Program-made: the position numbers and the translations under genes | The notes under the pieces: model-generated | What the model was told of the DNA's origin: nothing | The model's database searches: none | Seen by the model: the letters and a program-made list of their open reading frames with translations, nothing else | Assembly (NCBI GenBank): GCA_020845705.1 | Contig: JADLFH010000040.1 | Span: 1-64,000, forward strand | Length of the DNA: 64,000 nt | Direction: 5' to 3' | Origin: Microthrixaceae bacterium | GTDB taxonomy: Bacteria; Actinomycetota; Acidimicrobiia; Acidimicrobiales; Microtrichaceae | Shown: positions 46,048 through 56,500 of the stretch, piece by piece | Numbering within the stretch: position 1 is the first letter of the stretch | How the letters are laid out: each line of letters starts with the position of its first letter

Positions 46048-47847
46048 GTGACGACGAGGTCTCCGCATTCGCATTCGCCCCGACGCGGGTCCGAACGCGC
46101 CATGAGCCTCCTCGAGGTCGTGGTGTCGATCGCGATGTTCTCGTCGGTGATCCTCGCGACCGTGACGACGTTCGACGCGACCGGCCAGGCCACCGTCGCG
46201 CTCGGGCACCGGGCCACGGCCGTCGAGCTGGCGTCCTCTGCCTTGGAGGAGATGCGGGCCGCTCCCTTCGACAGGCTCGGGCTCTCCCCTGGCGCGGACG
46301 GCTACACCGAGAGGTTCGAGGGCAACGAGACCGTCGCCGTTTCCGGAGCGCTGATCACGCCACGCAGTGAGACCAGACGGGGAACCACAACCTTCACGAC
46401 GCTCCGGAACGTGACCTGGTCGGCGGTCACGATGTCCAACGGTCGGAGGGTTCCCGCGGCGGTGAAGCTGCTCACCGTGGTGGTGTCCTGGCGCGACCCC
46501 CTCGCAGGGGGTCGCGGCGCCGACATGACGGTGCGACTCCAGTCCGCCCGCGCCGCAAACGGTCCCGTCGCGCCATGCCTACAGCGTTCCGTCGATGTGG
46601 CACCCGGCCCTCTGCGGGGAGTGGTGAACCTGTACGTCCCGGGGTCGGCCGACAGCGCTGCGGGAGCCACCGTCGTTGCGATCGACCCTGCTGCGCTCCG
46701 GGGAAGCGGGATCATCGCTGCGGGAGACCTGTTGGTGGTCATGCAGGTGGGCGGCGCCAATGCGGGCCGCTACGAGTATGCGCTGGCAACCAGCCAGATA
46801 GTCGGTGGTCATCTCGGCGTCTCAGGGGTCGGAGCGGGCGGAGGGCTCGCACTCGGCTACTCGGCAGCGGATCTCTTCCAGGTGATACGAGTACCCACCT
46901 ACGGAGACGCCACCATCGACGGCGTCACGGCAGCGCCGTGGGACGGCCGCAGCGGCGGTGTCGCAGCCATGGACGTCGCGGGGACCGCGACGCTCAGCGG
47001 GAACCGGTCGCCGTCGATGTCGGCCTCGGGTGCCGGGTTCGACGCGCCGGCTCCTTCCGGTGTGATCGGTGCAGCGGATCGTCTCGTCATGGGCGGAGTG
47101 CCCGGCGCCAGGGGCCGCTCTGGGAGCGTGGGCGGAGGCATCGTGCTGCTTCGAGCCACCGCTGTGGCCGCGATGGGCCGTCTTTCCGCCGGCGGCCACG
47201 GCGCGGCGGACGGGGGAAGCGTCGGATTGTTCGTCGAGAACGGGGATCTCGACTCGGTCGACGTCGAGGCCCGCGGTGCCGGAGCATCGACGACCGGTGG
47301 CCTCGTGCTCGCCAACGCGGACCTCCGCTCGGTGGCGAACGACGCGGCAGGCCGCCCCGGAACCACTCGGATTCCGACCTCGATGGCTTCGCTCACCGGC
47401 ATCGGCCTCGGCGTCGGGTGCGAACCGGCGCTGAGCATCGACGTAGCCACGACGACTCCCACCCTCGCCGCGGCCCCGGGAGCCGTCGCGACCTGGACCG
47501 TGCGGGTGTCGAACTCGCGGGCCGAGGCCAAGGCACTGGTCATCGACCTCGTCGCACCTCTGGGCTGGCGGCTGCTCGGGGGTTCCACAATGAGGAGCGT
47601 CGGCGGCGCCACCCGGACCCCGATCCGCCGGCCCGCTCCCGGCGACGTGCCCGCCTCCTGGGGCGTGCTGAACGTTCCCGCAGGCGGCAGCGCATCCCTC
47701 ACGGCATCGTTTCGGGTGCCGGCGGGCACCCCTCCAGGGACGTACTCGCCGCTGGTCACGGCTCGGTACACGTCTCCGTCGGGGAACTTGGCGGCCACGT
47801 TCCCCGGCGACGGATCGGCGGCAGATGACGTGACGGTGGCCCCGTGA
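46048..47847 (+). CDS. Very large minor pilin (PilV-like, adhesin-type)
   Basis: 599 aa. SERA then MSLLEVVVSIAMFSSVILAT is a prepilin helix with Glu at +5, cleaved after Ala rather than Gly. The roughly 580-residue mature domain is Gly/Ser/Val-rich beta structure, and its C-terminal end (about 470-595) looks like a DUF11/CARDB Ig-like domain. Size and layout suit a tip adhesin or cargo on a pilus. GTG 46048 provides the leader; ATG 46102 at the helix is a less likely start. Overlaps the next gene by four bases. Confidence 0.78.
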   Translation: MTTRSPHSHSPRRGSERAMSLLEVVVSIAMFSSVILATVTTFDATGQATVALGHRATAVELASSALEEMRAAPFDRLGLSPGADGYTERFEGNETVAVSGALITPRSETRRGTTTFTTLRNVTWSAVTMSNGRRVPAAVKLLTVVVSWRDPLAGGRGADMTVRLQSARAANGPVAPCLQRSVDVAPGPLRGVVNLYVPGSADSAAGATVVAIDPAALRGSGIIAAGDLLVVMQVGGANAGRYEYALATSQIVGGHLGVSGVGAGGGLALGYSAADLFQVIRVPTYGDATIDGVTAAPWDGRSGGVAAMDVAGTATLSGNRSPSMSASGAGFDAPAPSGVIGAADRLVMGGVPGARGRSGSVGGGIVLLRATAVAAMGRLSAGGHGAADGGSVGLFVENGDLDSVDVEARGAGASTTGGLVLANADLRSVANDAAGRPGTTRIPTSMASLTGIGLGVGCEPALSIDVATTTPTLAAAPGAVATWTVRVSNSRAEAKALVIDLVAPLGWRLLGGSTMRSVGGATRTPIRRPAPGDVPASWGVLNVPAGGSASLTASFRVPAGTPPGTYSPLVTARYTSPSGNLAATFPGDGSAADDVTVAP

Positions 47848-48446
47848 CGCGCCCAGCTCCGCTCCAGCCGCGCGGCAGGTTTCGGGGCGACCGGGGAACC
47901 TCGTTGGTCGAGATGATGGTGACGATGACCCTCGTGGTGGTCGTCATGGCGGTGCTGCTCTCCGTGTTCAGCTCGCTCAACACGGGAGCGACCCGCCAGA
48001 CCCAGTCGATCGAGGCCCATGCGGCTCTGCGCCAGGCGCTCTCGGAGGTGGGTCGCGACCTGCGTTCGGCCACGAGTCTGCGGCTCGTGGGAATGGCCGG
48101 CGCCGCCCCTGAGGATCTTCGCGTCGAACTTCTCGACGGTGTGACCGTGCGATACCGCGTGACGGGAGCCCAGCTCGTTCGAGAGACGCTTCGCTCGGGT
48201 CGGGTCCAATCCAGCCGATCGGTGCTGAGTGGCATCCCCCCCCACAGCCGCACGCCGACGTTCCGCTACTACTCACCCACCGGACGCGAGCTCCTCCCCG
48301 GCGTGCTGACCCTCGGTGACCTGAACCGCTGCACGGCGCGTGTGGTGGTCAGGCTGGGAAATGAGCCCGCGCCGGGCCGCGGACAGTCGGAGTTGTCGGC
48401 GAGCGTCGCGCTGCGCGGCGTCATTCCCGAGGAGGTGCCGTGCTAG
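47844..48446 (+). CDS. Minor pilin, PilW-like
   Basis: 200 aa. GDRG^TSLVEMMVTMTLVVVVM: cleavage after Gly, Glu at +5, long hydrophobic helix. The C-terminal domain ends with a Cys and has another at about 168. GTG 47844 overlaps the large minor pilin (GTGA). Likely part of the initiating pseudopilin complex. Confidence 0.85.
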   Translation: MTRPAPLQPRGRFRGDRGTSLVEMMVTMTLVVVVMAVLLSVFSSLNTGATRQTQSIEAHAALRQALSEVGRDLRSATSLRLVGMAGAAPEDLRVELLDGVTVRYRVTGAQLVRETLRSGRVQSSRSVLSGIPPHSRTPTFRYYSPTGRELLPGVLTLGDLNRCTARVVVRLGNEPAPGRGQSELSASVALRGVIPEEVPC

Positions 48447-48868
48447 CGAAGCGTGTCGGGCGACTACGTGGCGGTGAGCGGGGAAGCGTGGCTCTCGTCG
48501 TGATCGTGGCGACCGTGCTAGCCGCCGTGGTGGCCACGCTGGTCTCCCAGACGATCAGCGACGGCCGTTCGGCACGCTTCCAACAGAACCGCGAGGCCGC
48601 GATCGCCCAGGCCGAGCAGGGCTTGGCCAACGCACACGCGGCGATATCGCAGGGCGAGGAGGCGGCGGACATCACGCTGCGAGGCTCGGGGGCCGACGGT
48701 TCGTGGACGGTGCGTTCGAGAAAGGTGGGTGCCGACCGCTGGGAGCTCAGCGCTCTCGGACGCTCGGGAGGGGCGGCCCGGGGTGTGACCGCCGCTCTCA
48801 CCAGGCGCAGCGCAGGTTTCGCCATCACGGAGTGGACCGAACGTCCCGCGAGCCAACTCCGGCTCTGA
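48440..48868 (+). CDS. PilX-like pilus assembly protein
   Basis: 142 aa. GERGSVALVVIVATVLAAVV is a PilX-type N-terminus (no Glu at +5), a membrane helix and a short soluble domain with an amphipathic helix (QQNREAAIAQAEQGLANAHA). GTG 48440 overlaps the PilW stop by seven bases. Completes the three-gene minor pilin set. Confidence 0.75.
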   Translation: MLAKRVGRLRGGERGSVALVVIVATVLAAVVATLVSQTISDGRSARFQQNREAAIAQAEQGLANAHAAISQGEEAADITLRGSGADGSWTVRSRKVGADRWELSALGRSGGAARGVTAALTRRSAGFAITEWTERPASQLRL

Positions 48869-48927
48869 GACAACCGCCGCAGCCACGAGCGGCAATACTT
48901 GCCTCACGCGCTCCGAGGAGGTTTGCG

Positions 48928-49479
48928 ATGAAGCGACCGATGGCTGCCCTGGCGGTGACGATCCTCCTGTTGACGGCTGTCGGCTGCGGCTCCGACGACG
49001 GCTCCGACAAGTCCGACGGATCCGCCGCGACACCAACGAGCACCGCCGCGGCGGGCGAGGACGACAGCGGCGGAGTGCAAGACGACGGCAGCGATGACGT
49101 CGGCGCGATCGACGCGTGCGCGCTGCTCGCCGCGGACGACGTCGCCGCGGCGCTTGGCGAGCCTGCCACTCCCACCGATCAGAGCACAGGGCAGATGTAC
49201 GGCTGCTCCTGGGAAGGCGACTCCGACGCCCTCAACTCGCTCAGCATCTCGGTGTACGTACACCCCGACGCCGCCACCGCCAAGGAGATGTACGACGCCA
49301 CCAAAGAGGGGCTCGACGGTTCCGACATCATGGGCCTCGGCGACGAGGCGTCCTACAACGAGTCGTTCGGCTTGGAGGTCCTCCACGGTCGCTACGACAT
49401 CTCGGTGGACAACACCGGCCCCACCGAGAAGGAATCCGACCTGGCGATCGCGAAACGGATCATCGAGAATCTCCCGTGA
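48928..49479 (+). CDS. Lipoprotein, DUF3558-like
   Basis: 183 aa. Signal with LTAVGCGSDD lipobox, an Asp/Ser/Gly-rich linker (about 20-55), then a domain opening DACALLAADDVAAALGEP with a matched Cys (YGCSW), the pattern of actinobacterial DUF3558-type lipoproteins. Function unknown. GAGGAGG lies seven bases before the ATG. Overlaps the SDR gene by GTGA. Confidence 0.8.
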   Translation: MKRPMAALAVTILLLTAVGCGSDDGSDKSDGSAATPTSTAAAGEDDSGGVQDDGSDDVGAIDACALLAADDVAAALGEPATPTDQSTGQMYGCSWEGDSDALNSLSISVYVHPDAATAKEMYDATKEGLDGSDIMGLGDEASYNESFGLEVLHGRYDISVDNTGPTEKESDLAIAKRIIENLP

Positions 49480-50291
49480 CGCTGTTCGTCACCGGTGGTG
49501 GCAGCGGCATCGGACTTCATCTCGCCCGCCTGGCCGCAGCCCGCGGCGAGCGCGTCGCCGTGTTCGACCTACAGCTGTCCGAGGCGGTCCGTGCCGAGGT
49601 GACCGAGGTGGCCGGCGACCACGGCGGGCTGTCTCTGCATGACGGAATCGATGTGCGGGATCCCGAAGCGCTCGCCACAGCGTTCCGCGACGCGGTCGAG
49701 GCACTCGGGCGACCCACGCTGGTGATCAACAGCGCCGGCATCAGCCGCAACGCCGTATTCGCGGATTCCGAGCCCGCCGACTTCGACCAGACGATCGCGG
49801 TGAACCTCCTGGGCAGCCGCAACGTGGCCGCCGCGGCTCTCCCTCACCTGCGCCGGGGCTCCCGCCTGGCCCTGATCGCGTCGTTGGCCGGCATTACCGG
49901 CGGCTACACGTACGCGGCGTACGCGTCGTCGAAGGCGGGCGTGATCGGTCTCGCCCGCGTGCTGCGACTCGAATGGGCGCAGGAGGGCATCGACGTGTCT
50001 GTGATCTGCCCTCCGGAGATCATGACCCCGATGGTCGAGCAGTACGCGGGCTCGATGCACCCCGCTACCCGCGCCCTCAAGGACGTGGCAGGGACGCTCC
50101 CCATCGACGAGGCGTGCCGCGAGGTGCTGGGTCAACTCGACCGCGGTCGCTTCATGGTCATACCGGGGCGGCGTGCTCGGCGCGCGGCTCTGATGACGCG
50201 GATGCTGCCCGAGGCTCTCACCACACGGTTGGCCGATCGGATCGTCCGGCGAGCCGTCACCTCAGCGGAGACCTCGAGCCTCGACGATTGA
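49476..50291 (+). CDS. Short-chain dehydrogenase/reductase
   Basis: 271 aa. TGGGSGIG (about 6-13) binds NAD(P); NSAG (about 86-89), the catalytic Ser in LIASLAG and YAAYASSKAG (Tyr-x-x-x-Lys) complete the classical SDR site. Substrate unknown. GTG 49476 overlaps the lipoprotein stop. A hairpin terminator follows. Confidence 0.9.
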   Translation: MTLFVTGGGSGIGLHLARLAAARGERVAVFDLQLSEAVRAEVTEVAGDHGGLSLHDGIDVRDPEALATAFRDAVEALGRPTLVINSAGISRNAVFADSEPADFDQTIAVNLLGSRNVAAAALPHLRRGSRLALIASLAGITGGYTYAAYASSKAGVIGLARVLRLEWAQEGIDVSVICPPEIMTPMVEQYAGSMHPATRALKDVAGTLPIDEACREVLGQLDRGRFMVIPGRRARRAALMTRMLPEALTTRLADRIVRRAVTSAETSSLDD

Positions 50292-50303
50292 GGGGGTGCT
50301 TCA

Positions 50304-50331
50304 GCCCCGGCGCGGAGATCCGCGCCGGGGC
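50304..50331. terminator. Bidirectional terminator between SDR and cytochrome c genes
   Basis: GCCCCGGCGCGGA and TCCGCGCCGGGGC are exact inverted copies with two bases between (effective loop 4-6). It lies in the 47-base gap between two convergent stop codons. Confidence 0.75.
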
Positions 50332-50338
50332 CGGCAGG

Positions 50339-50755
50339 TCACTTCTCCAGCGTGCGGAGGTACGTCACGATCGACTCGAGGTCCGAGTCGGACAGGGCAG
50401 GGTTGCCGCCCTTGGGTGGCATGGCAACGCCCGTGGTGTTCGCGGGGTCGCTGGTGTCGCGACCCTTCTTCAGGAAGGCAACCAGGTCGGCGTCGGACAG
50501 ACCGATGGCGAACTCGGAGGTGGTGAGGTCCTTGCCGAGGTTCGGCATGCCCAGAGCGTCCTTGCCGTGGCAGGCAGCGCAGGTCGAGCTGTAGAGCTTC
50601 GCGCCGTCTCCCCCACCGTCTCCGCCGCCGGCAGGCGTCTCCGTATTGTCGCCTCCACCCGAGGTTGCGGTCGACTTGTCCTCAGCACATCCGCCCACCA
50701 GTAGCGCTCCGGCAATCGCCAGTGCCACCGCCACCTGGCGTGTTCTCCTGTGCAT
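50339..50755 (-). CDS. Cytochrome c lipoprotein
   Basis: 138 aa. Signal and lipobox LLVGGC, Gly-rich linker, then a class I cytochrome c domain with CAACH (heme attachment) and a Met ligand in MPPKGGNP. A monoheme, surface-anchored electron carrier. AAAGGAGC precedes the ATG. As the last gene of the leftward molybdoenzyme operon it is the natural redox partner of the alpha-beta-gamma complex. Confidence 0.9.
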   Translation of the reverse strand: MHRRTRQVAVALAIAGALLVGGCAEDKSTATSGGGDNTETPAGGGDGGGDGAKLYSSTCAACHGKDALGMPNLGKDLTTSEFAIGLSDADLVAFLKKGRDTSDPANTTGVAMPPKGGNPALSDSDLESIVTYLRTLEK

Positions 50756-50780
50756 CAAATGCTCCTTTGGTAAAGCGCTC

Positions 50781-51503
50781 CTACTCGAGCGCATCTTCAC
50801 AGGCCATGTCCGCCTCCTCGTCGTAGGCGAGGCCGGCGTCGGCGGGCAACACCGCCGCTTCACTCAAGGGGATCACGTTACGTCGAGCGGCCTCGGCACG
50901 GACAAACTCGGCGGCCGCCGAGGCGGCCGGAACCCACGGAACCAGCTCGTCGACACCAGACACGCGCGCCGCCCAGGCGTCTACCCACACGCCGATGTGG
51001 TCACGCAGGAACGAGCGGATCGCCCGCGAAGTGGCTTCGGCGGCTTCGTCGTCGCCTGCCTCGATCGCCTCTGCCTCCGCCATCAGCGCCATGGCCATGA
51101 ACTCGAGCTGCGCGACGACGTGGTCGGGGCGCTCGTCGACCACCTCGAGCCCGAACGCCCTGTAGAAGCCCGCCACGTCGGCCAATCTTGGGGTCACGCC
51201 ACCGGCAGCGGTCAACACGTTGGATGCCTCATAGGGGGCGACACGTCCCAGCTCGAACCAGCGCACCCACCGCCCGGCGAGCTCCGCCGGGTCGTCGATG
51301 AACTCGTCGAGGCTGCGGCCGTTGCCGAAGCGAGCCAGCGCCGCCTCCGCTCCGGCACCCTCCAGGGCGACCGCGACCGCATCGAGGATCTCGGGATCGA
51401 CCATGGCCGTGGGGTCGGGGCCCAGCACCCGTGCCAGCAACGCACTGGCGACGGCAGCCGCTCGCAGGCGGCCGGTATCCGACGCGGTAAGGGTCGCGTT
51501 CAC
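50781..51503 (-). CDS. TorD/NarJ-like molybdoenzyme maturation chaperone
   Basis: 240 aa, all-helical. RWFELGRVAPYEASNVLTAA corresponds to the E-x-x-PYE signature of TorD-family chaperones for type II DMSO-reductase enzymes. It would bind the alpha Tat signal and hold the enzyme for cofactor insertion. GTG 51503, three bases after the gamma stop. No oddities. Confidence 0.85.
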   Translation of the reverse strand: MNATLTASDTGRLRAAAVASALLARVLGPDPTAMVDPEILDAVAVALEGAGAEAALARFGNGRSLDEFIDDPAELAGRWVRWFELGRVAPYEASNVLTAAGGVTPRLADVAGFYRAFGLEVVDERPDHVVAQLEFMAMALMAEAEAIEAGDDEAAEATSRAIRSFLRDHIGVWVDAWAARVSGVDELVPWVPAASAAAEFVRAEAARRNVIPLSEAAVLPADAGLAYDEEADMACEDALE

Positions 51504-51506
51504 GGC

Positions 51507-52430
51507 TCAGGCGTCCAGCTCTAGGGCTTCGACCTTGGTCGCCGGGCACTTGCGCGACCCCACGTCGCGGTTGCCGCCCGACCAGACTGCGAATGCGCAG
51601 GTGGCCACAGTGCCGGGCTTGAGGGCGATCTCGCCTTCGTCACGGGCTCCGAGCGGCTTGACGATCACCACCCGCCAACCGTCGCCCTCGATCCACTTGC
51701 CACGGCCCTCGGCATCCTGGGTGGGCGCCGAAGTGGTGGTGCTGAAGCTGTACGCGATGGCCTTCTCGACGGAACTGGCGCGCTCGGCCTTACCGGCGAC
51801 CGGGTTCTTCACATGGATGGCGGGCAGCCACTCCGTGGCGTTGGCCGCTACGTAGGAGTCGATTCCCACCTCGTCAGCGGGGATCTCGTGGATGATCGGG
51901 TAGGTGTCGACACTTCGATTGGGGAACGCCTGGTCGAGGCCCTCGTCGCCCTTGGAGACGATGCGCTCCCAGTCGGCCTTCCAGTGCAGCAACGTGGCCG
52001 GCGTTTCGGCAGAACCCATCAGCCGAAGCGACTCGTCTGCATCGCCTGGGGCCAACAGCACGGCGCACGCGTCGCGGAAGTCGTCGACACGGATCGTCTT
52101 GTCGCCGACTTCGGTGTCGTTCCATTCGAGACGGAAACCTATTTTCTTGCCGTCGTGGACCGATCGAACCCGCACCTTGGTGACACTCGGCTTCACCCGC
52201 TGGGGAAGCGCCACGTCCTGGGGTCCGAGCGTTACATCGGTGAAGGGCGCATCACGCCAGATGTCGTGGAACGGATCGAGCGGTACCTCACTTGCACGAA
52301 GCACGCGCACACCACGCCCGGTGTACTCCTCGTCGTCGGAGCACGAAGCCGCGAGCACGGCGGCGCCGGTACCGACGGCAGCCACCTTCAGCAGGTCGCG
52401 ACGTGAGGTTTGTTGGGTCGTTGGGGCCAT
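51507..52430 (-). CDS. Heme-b gamma subunit of type II DMSO-reductase-family enzyme (SerC/EbdC/DdhC-like)
   Basis: 307 aa. Tat signal SRRDLLKVAAVGTGAAVLAA is followed by SCSDDE, so lipidation of a Cys is possible. The mature part is beta-rich and has SVHDGKKIGFRLEWND, the ethylbenzene-dehydrogenase-related heme-binding domain. Axial Met and Lys ligands used by EbdC/ClrC may be in RLMGSAETPATLLHW and HVKNPVAGK, tentatively. It passes electrons between the beta clusters and cytochrome c outside the membrane. Confidence 0.87.
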   Translation of the reverse strand: MAPTTQQTSRRDLLKVAAVGTGAAVLAASCSDDEEYTGRGVRVLRASEVPLDPFHDIWRDAPFTDVTLGPQDVALPQRVKPSVTKVRVRSVHDGKKIGFRLEWNDTEVGDKTIRVDDFRDACAVLLAPGDADESLRLMGSAETPATLLHWKADWERIVSKGDEGLDQAFPNRSVDTYPIIHEIPADEVGIDSYVAANATEWLPAIHVKNPVAGKAERASSVEKAIAYSFSTTTSAPTQDAEGRGKWIEGDGWRVVIVKPLGARDEGEIALKPGTVATCAFAVWSGGNRDVGSRKCPATKVEALELDA

Positions 52431-52440
52431 CGTCGCCTCC

Positions 52441-53580
52441 TCAGGTGAAGTTGTAGCGGTAGACGTTGAGGTCGGGGTCGAAGGGCACCCGTTCCACCGT
52501 GGGGACCTTCAGCGGCATGTCGACCACCTGGTCGCCGTTCTCGGCCCATGCGTGGACCCGGTTTCCCACGAGCTTGAAGCGGGTGATGATCCGGTCGGTG
52601 CTCACCGCCAGCAGCAACGCCGCGAGCAGCTCGGGATCCTCGCCGTTCATCGCCTTCTTGTAGGCGGCGATGGAGTCGAGGCAGCCAGGGCCGAACAGCA
52701 TCGTGAGGAAGTCGTCGCTGGCCACGTGGATCGGCGGGATGTAGTACACGTTCGGCTCCAGGCCGAACTGCGGGTAGAGCGGCTTGCCCACCTTGCGCAC
52801 GTGAACAAGGAAGTCGATCGGGTTGTCCTCACGCACTTCCTCGGGCTTGGAGAGGAAGCCGAAGGAGCGGATCTTGCCGATGCAGTTGCGCATGCAGCGT
52901 GGCTGGATGCCCTGCTCCACCGCCGGGAAGCAGAACACGCACTTCTCGGAGATCTTGGTGGTGTGGTTGTAGAAGACCTTCTTGTAGGGGCACGCCTCGA
53001 AGCAGACCCGGTATCCCCGGCAACGCTCCTCGTCCAACAACACGATGCCGTCCTCGGGCCGCTTGTAGATGGACTGCCGTGGACACCCTTGCAGGCACGC
53101 AGGGTAGGTGCAGTGGTTGCACACCCGAGGCAGGTAGAAGAACCACATGTCATGCGGAAGCTTCAGGTTGTAGCGCTTCGTTGTGATCGAGACGTTGGTC
53201 TCGTCTTCACCCCGGTTGGGGTACGCGTAGTCCAGCTCGGTCGGCTTCCACGCGATGTTTCGCTCACCTGCGGGGGCTGCTTCGAAGATCGTGTTCCCCG
53301 TGTAGGTGTCGCCGTCCCAGGTCTGCGGGCCGAGCAGCTGGAGCTCACGCACGTCCCACGCCAAGGGGTAGGAGCCCCAAGGCTTGGTCTCGACGTTGTT
53401 CCAGAGCATGTACTCCTGGCCCTGGCCCGATGTCCAACACGTCTTGCAGGCGATCGTGCAGGTTTGGCAGCCGATGCATTTGTTGGTGTCGAACACCGCG
53501 GCGGCTTGGCGAGTCGGGCGTGACTCCTCGTAGGGGTAGTACATCGCCCGGTTGAGTTGCCAGTTGGTCACCTCTGCCAT
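52441..53580 (-). CDS. Fe-S beta subunit (NarH/NxrB/SerB-like)
   Basis: 379 aa. Four cluster motifs are visible: CIGCQTCTIACKTCW, CNHCTYPACLQGCP, CRGYRVCFEACPYKK and CVFCFPAVEQGIQPRCMRNC. In the third, Tyr stands where a second Cys would be, as in NarH (Trp) and its relatives, so one cluster is probably [3Fe-4S]. No signal peptide; it would be exported with alpha. Three bases separate it from the alpha stop and AAGGG serves as ribosome site. Confidence 0.92.
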   Translation of the reverse strand: MAEVTNWQLNRAMYYPYEESRPTRQAAAVFDTNKCIGCQTCTIACKTCWTSGQGQEYMLWNNVETKPWGSYPLAWDVRELQLLGPQTWDGDTYTGNTIFEAAPAGERNIAWKPTELDYAYPNRGEDETNVSITTKRYNLKLPHDMWFFYLPRVCNHCTYPACLQGCPRQSIYKRPEDGIVLLDEERCRGYRVCFEACPYKKVFYNHTTKISEKCVFCFPAVEQGIQPRCMRNCIGKIRSFGFLSKPEEVREDNPIDFLVHVRKVGKPLYPQFGLEPNVYYIPPIHVASDDFLTMLFGPGCLDSIAAYKKAMNGEDPELLAALLLAVSTDRIITRFKLVGNRVHAWAENGDQVVDMPLKVPTVERVPFDPDLNVYRYNFT

Positions 53581-53583
53581 CGT

Positions 53584-56500
53584 TCAGCCCTTCTCCGTGG
53601 TGATGTATTCGCCTGCGAGGAACTTCTCCATCGAGGTGTTCGCGCTTCCCGGCCGGAAGCCCTGCTCGGCGGGGTACCAGCTGCCTTCGCCGTCCTCGCC
53701 GCCGTCCTCGGCCTTCGTGAACTTCACGAACGACTCCTTGGGTGCCCCCACCGCGCCGTAGACGTCCAGCTCGAAGCCCTTGCCGATCACCTGACCTGCC
53801 CCTTCCTTGCGGGTCAGCGAGTCGGTCATGAGCGTGGGACGCAGCCACGCCCGGGTGACCGACTGGTGGGAGCCGTAGCGGTATCCCGACTGGTAGTCGG
53901 TACGCGGGTTGCGAGCCAGCTTGTCGTCACGGGTCTCGTGTCCTTCGACCGAACCGTGGGTGGCCACGTGGAAGTGGAACCAGGCGCGTGCGACCTTGCG
54001 GACCACAGACGGGTTCAGCCTCGCCCGCACCATCCAGCGGAACACGTGGTAGTCGTCGGGTTTGTCCTGCCAGCCCTTGAACGGTCGGTCCGACGGATCG
54101 GCGTCGACCCAGATGTAGTCGCCGTCGCGGATGCCGAGCTCCTCGGCGTCGTCGGGGTGCATGTCGACGTAGCCCTCCGCCACCCACGGCTTGCGCTTGT
54201 CGTGGCGGTAGAAGTCGCCGAACGGTCCGAAGATCAGCACTTCGGTGTCGGTGGATGCACCCATGGAGTGACAGGCGTGGCGGTACTTGGGGGTGACCAG
54301 CACGTGGCTGTAGCCGTCGGCCCGGAGCGGATGCTCCGAGTTGACGATCTCCTCGGGGGTGCGCACCACATGGCGAACCTGGCGCACCTCGGTGGAGAGG
54401 TCGTCGGGGTCGAGCCCGTAGTCCTCCGGCTGCGCAGGATTGATGAACGGATGCTTGACGGCCATGATCACGCCTGGCTCGTAGACCGTGCCATCCACCG
54501 GCTCGCGGTGAACCGGCAGGTTCTCGCCGTACTCGATGAACTCGTCCTCGTCGCGGTAGAACTCCAGCCGACCCGACTTCGTGTACCAGGGCTTGGACTC
54601 GTTGGTCTGCTCCCAGCCCGGCAGCCGTGGGTAGGTGCGCATCATGAGCAGGAACGGAGTTCCGTTCTTGCACGATTCGTGCAGAGCGTCGAACGAGTAG
54701 CCGGCGGTTGCGTTTCCGGCGTCGAATACCCTCTGGATGTAGACACCGGGGTTGCCATCAGCCGCGAACTTCCAGTAGTCGGCGAAGCGAGAATCACCGG
54801 TCTCCTCCGACAGCGCAGCCGCGACCAGCGCGTTGCATTCCATGTCGTCGCGCGTCGTGTGGATGCGCTTCATGGGCGTCGCCGGCCAAGCCTGGAGGAA
54901 GGGGTTGGTCATCGAGCTGTACACGTCGGGGAGCTGACGCTCTGGCCACGAGTCGACACCGAAGACGATGTCGGCGTACTCGCACGATGCCGTCCAGTAC
55001 CACTCGTGGTGGATGACCATCTCGATCTTGGGCAGCGTGTTCACGAACACGTCGTGGGCGCCCTTGGCGTTGCCCAACAGCGAGTTCGAGTTCGCGAAGT
55101 GCATCGTCTTGGTGGGCGTGGGCATGTGGGTGTGGCCCGTGAACATCTTGTTGCCGACCTTCAGGGGACGGTCGCCGTAGTCGTAGAAGTGCGCCGACTC
55201 TGCCTTGAGCCGCTTGTTCAGCTTCGCCTTCTGCGCGGGGTCCAAGGTGATGTTGAACGGGTCCTCGTAGGTCCACTGCGCGAGACCGGAGAAGTTCGGT
55301 GTCCGGTAGTTGCCGGAGAACGAACCCACCGTCCCGCCGTAGTGGCCGATGTTGTTGGTGAGCGCCGCGACCAGGAACATCGCCCGGTCCTTGTTGTCGT
55401 TGTTGAAGAAGTGGTTCGGCCCCATCCCTGCGACGAACAGGGTCTTGCCGGGGTTCGCTGCGATGTCGTGCGCCAGCTCCTCGATGCCATCGACGGGCAC
55501 CCACGTGACCTTGGAGACCTGCTCGGGCGAGCACGTGTCCTGGAGGTACTGCTTGACCGCGTCGAACACCGTGCGGACCTCGACGGTGCTGCCGTCCGCC
55601 AGGGTGACGGGGAAGGTCCCCTCCAGGGCGGGGTCGATGTCGTCCGGCAGGTTCACGCCGGTCTGGTCGTGGGTGACGATGGCCGGTGCGTTGGTGCGGA
55701 GGTTCCAGACCACCTGGTCGCCCCACTCCTCACGCAGGTCCCTCGGCACGTACTGCTGGGGCTGTTGGGCCGCGGGTGGGAGTGGGGTTCCAGGTTCGAC
55801 CACCTGCACCGTGCGCAACGGCGCCACCTTGTAGTCCTTGCGGATGTCACGCGCCTGGAGGAGCTTCTTGTTGTCGGTGCGCACCAACAGCGGCAGGTCT
55901 GTATGTCGTTTGACGTACTGGGCGTCGTAGAGGCCGTCGCGAACGATGACGTGAGCCAGGCCGAAGGCCAGGGCGCTGTCGGATCCGGCCCGGATCGTGA
56001 TGGCGCGATCGGCCTTACAACTCGACGACTGGTACTCGGGGGCGATCGTGACCAGCTTCGCGCCATGCAGCCGGGCCTCGGTCAGCCAGTGGCCGTCGGG
56101 CATCTTGGTGGCGATCCAGTTCATGCCCCACAAGGTGATGAGCTTGGCGTTCTCGGCGGTGAACAGGTCGAAGTCCATGGACTGCTGGCCCGTCACCATG
56201 GGGTGGCCGGGGGGCAGGTCGGTGTGCCACGAGAAGCTGTCCCAGTGACGTCCGCCGTAGGACTCCGAGGGATCCACGCCACGAACCGCTACATCGAGCA
56301 GCGCCATCATGTTGGCGAGTCGGTAGAAGCCGCCGATGCGGAACGGCGCGTTGCACGGCATCCCACCACGGAACTTCAGCGTCTGGGTACCCGCATGGTG
56401 CATGGCCTCGATCATCTCGGGCTCGTAGTAGCCCTGCTTCTCGAGCAGCTTCGCCCCCTCGTCACCGCTGTAGGTCTTGGCAACGTTGACGTAGACACCC

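Noticed and set aside
43738-47847. A 1369-codon open frame on the plus strand
   Set aside because: Its first 770 codons are antisense to pilO and pilM-pilN, Arg/His-rich and without family match. Only the part from 46048 on is a real minor pilin gene.
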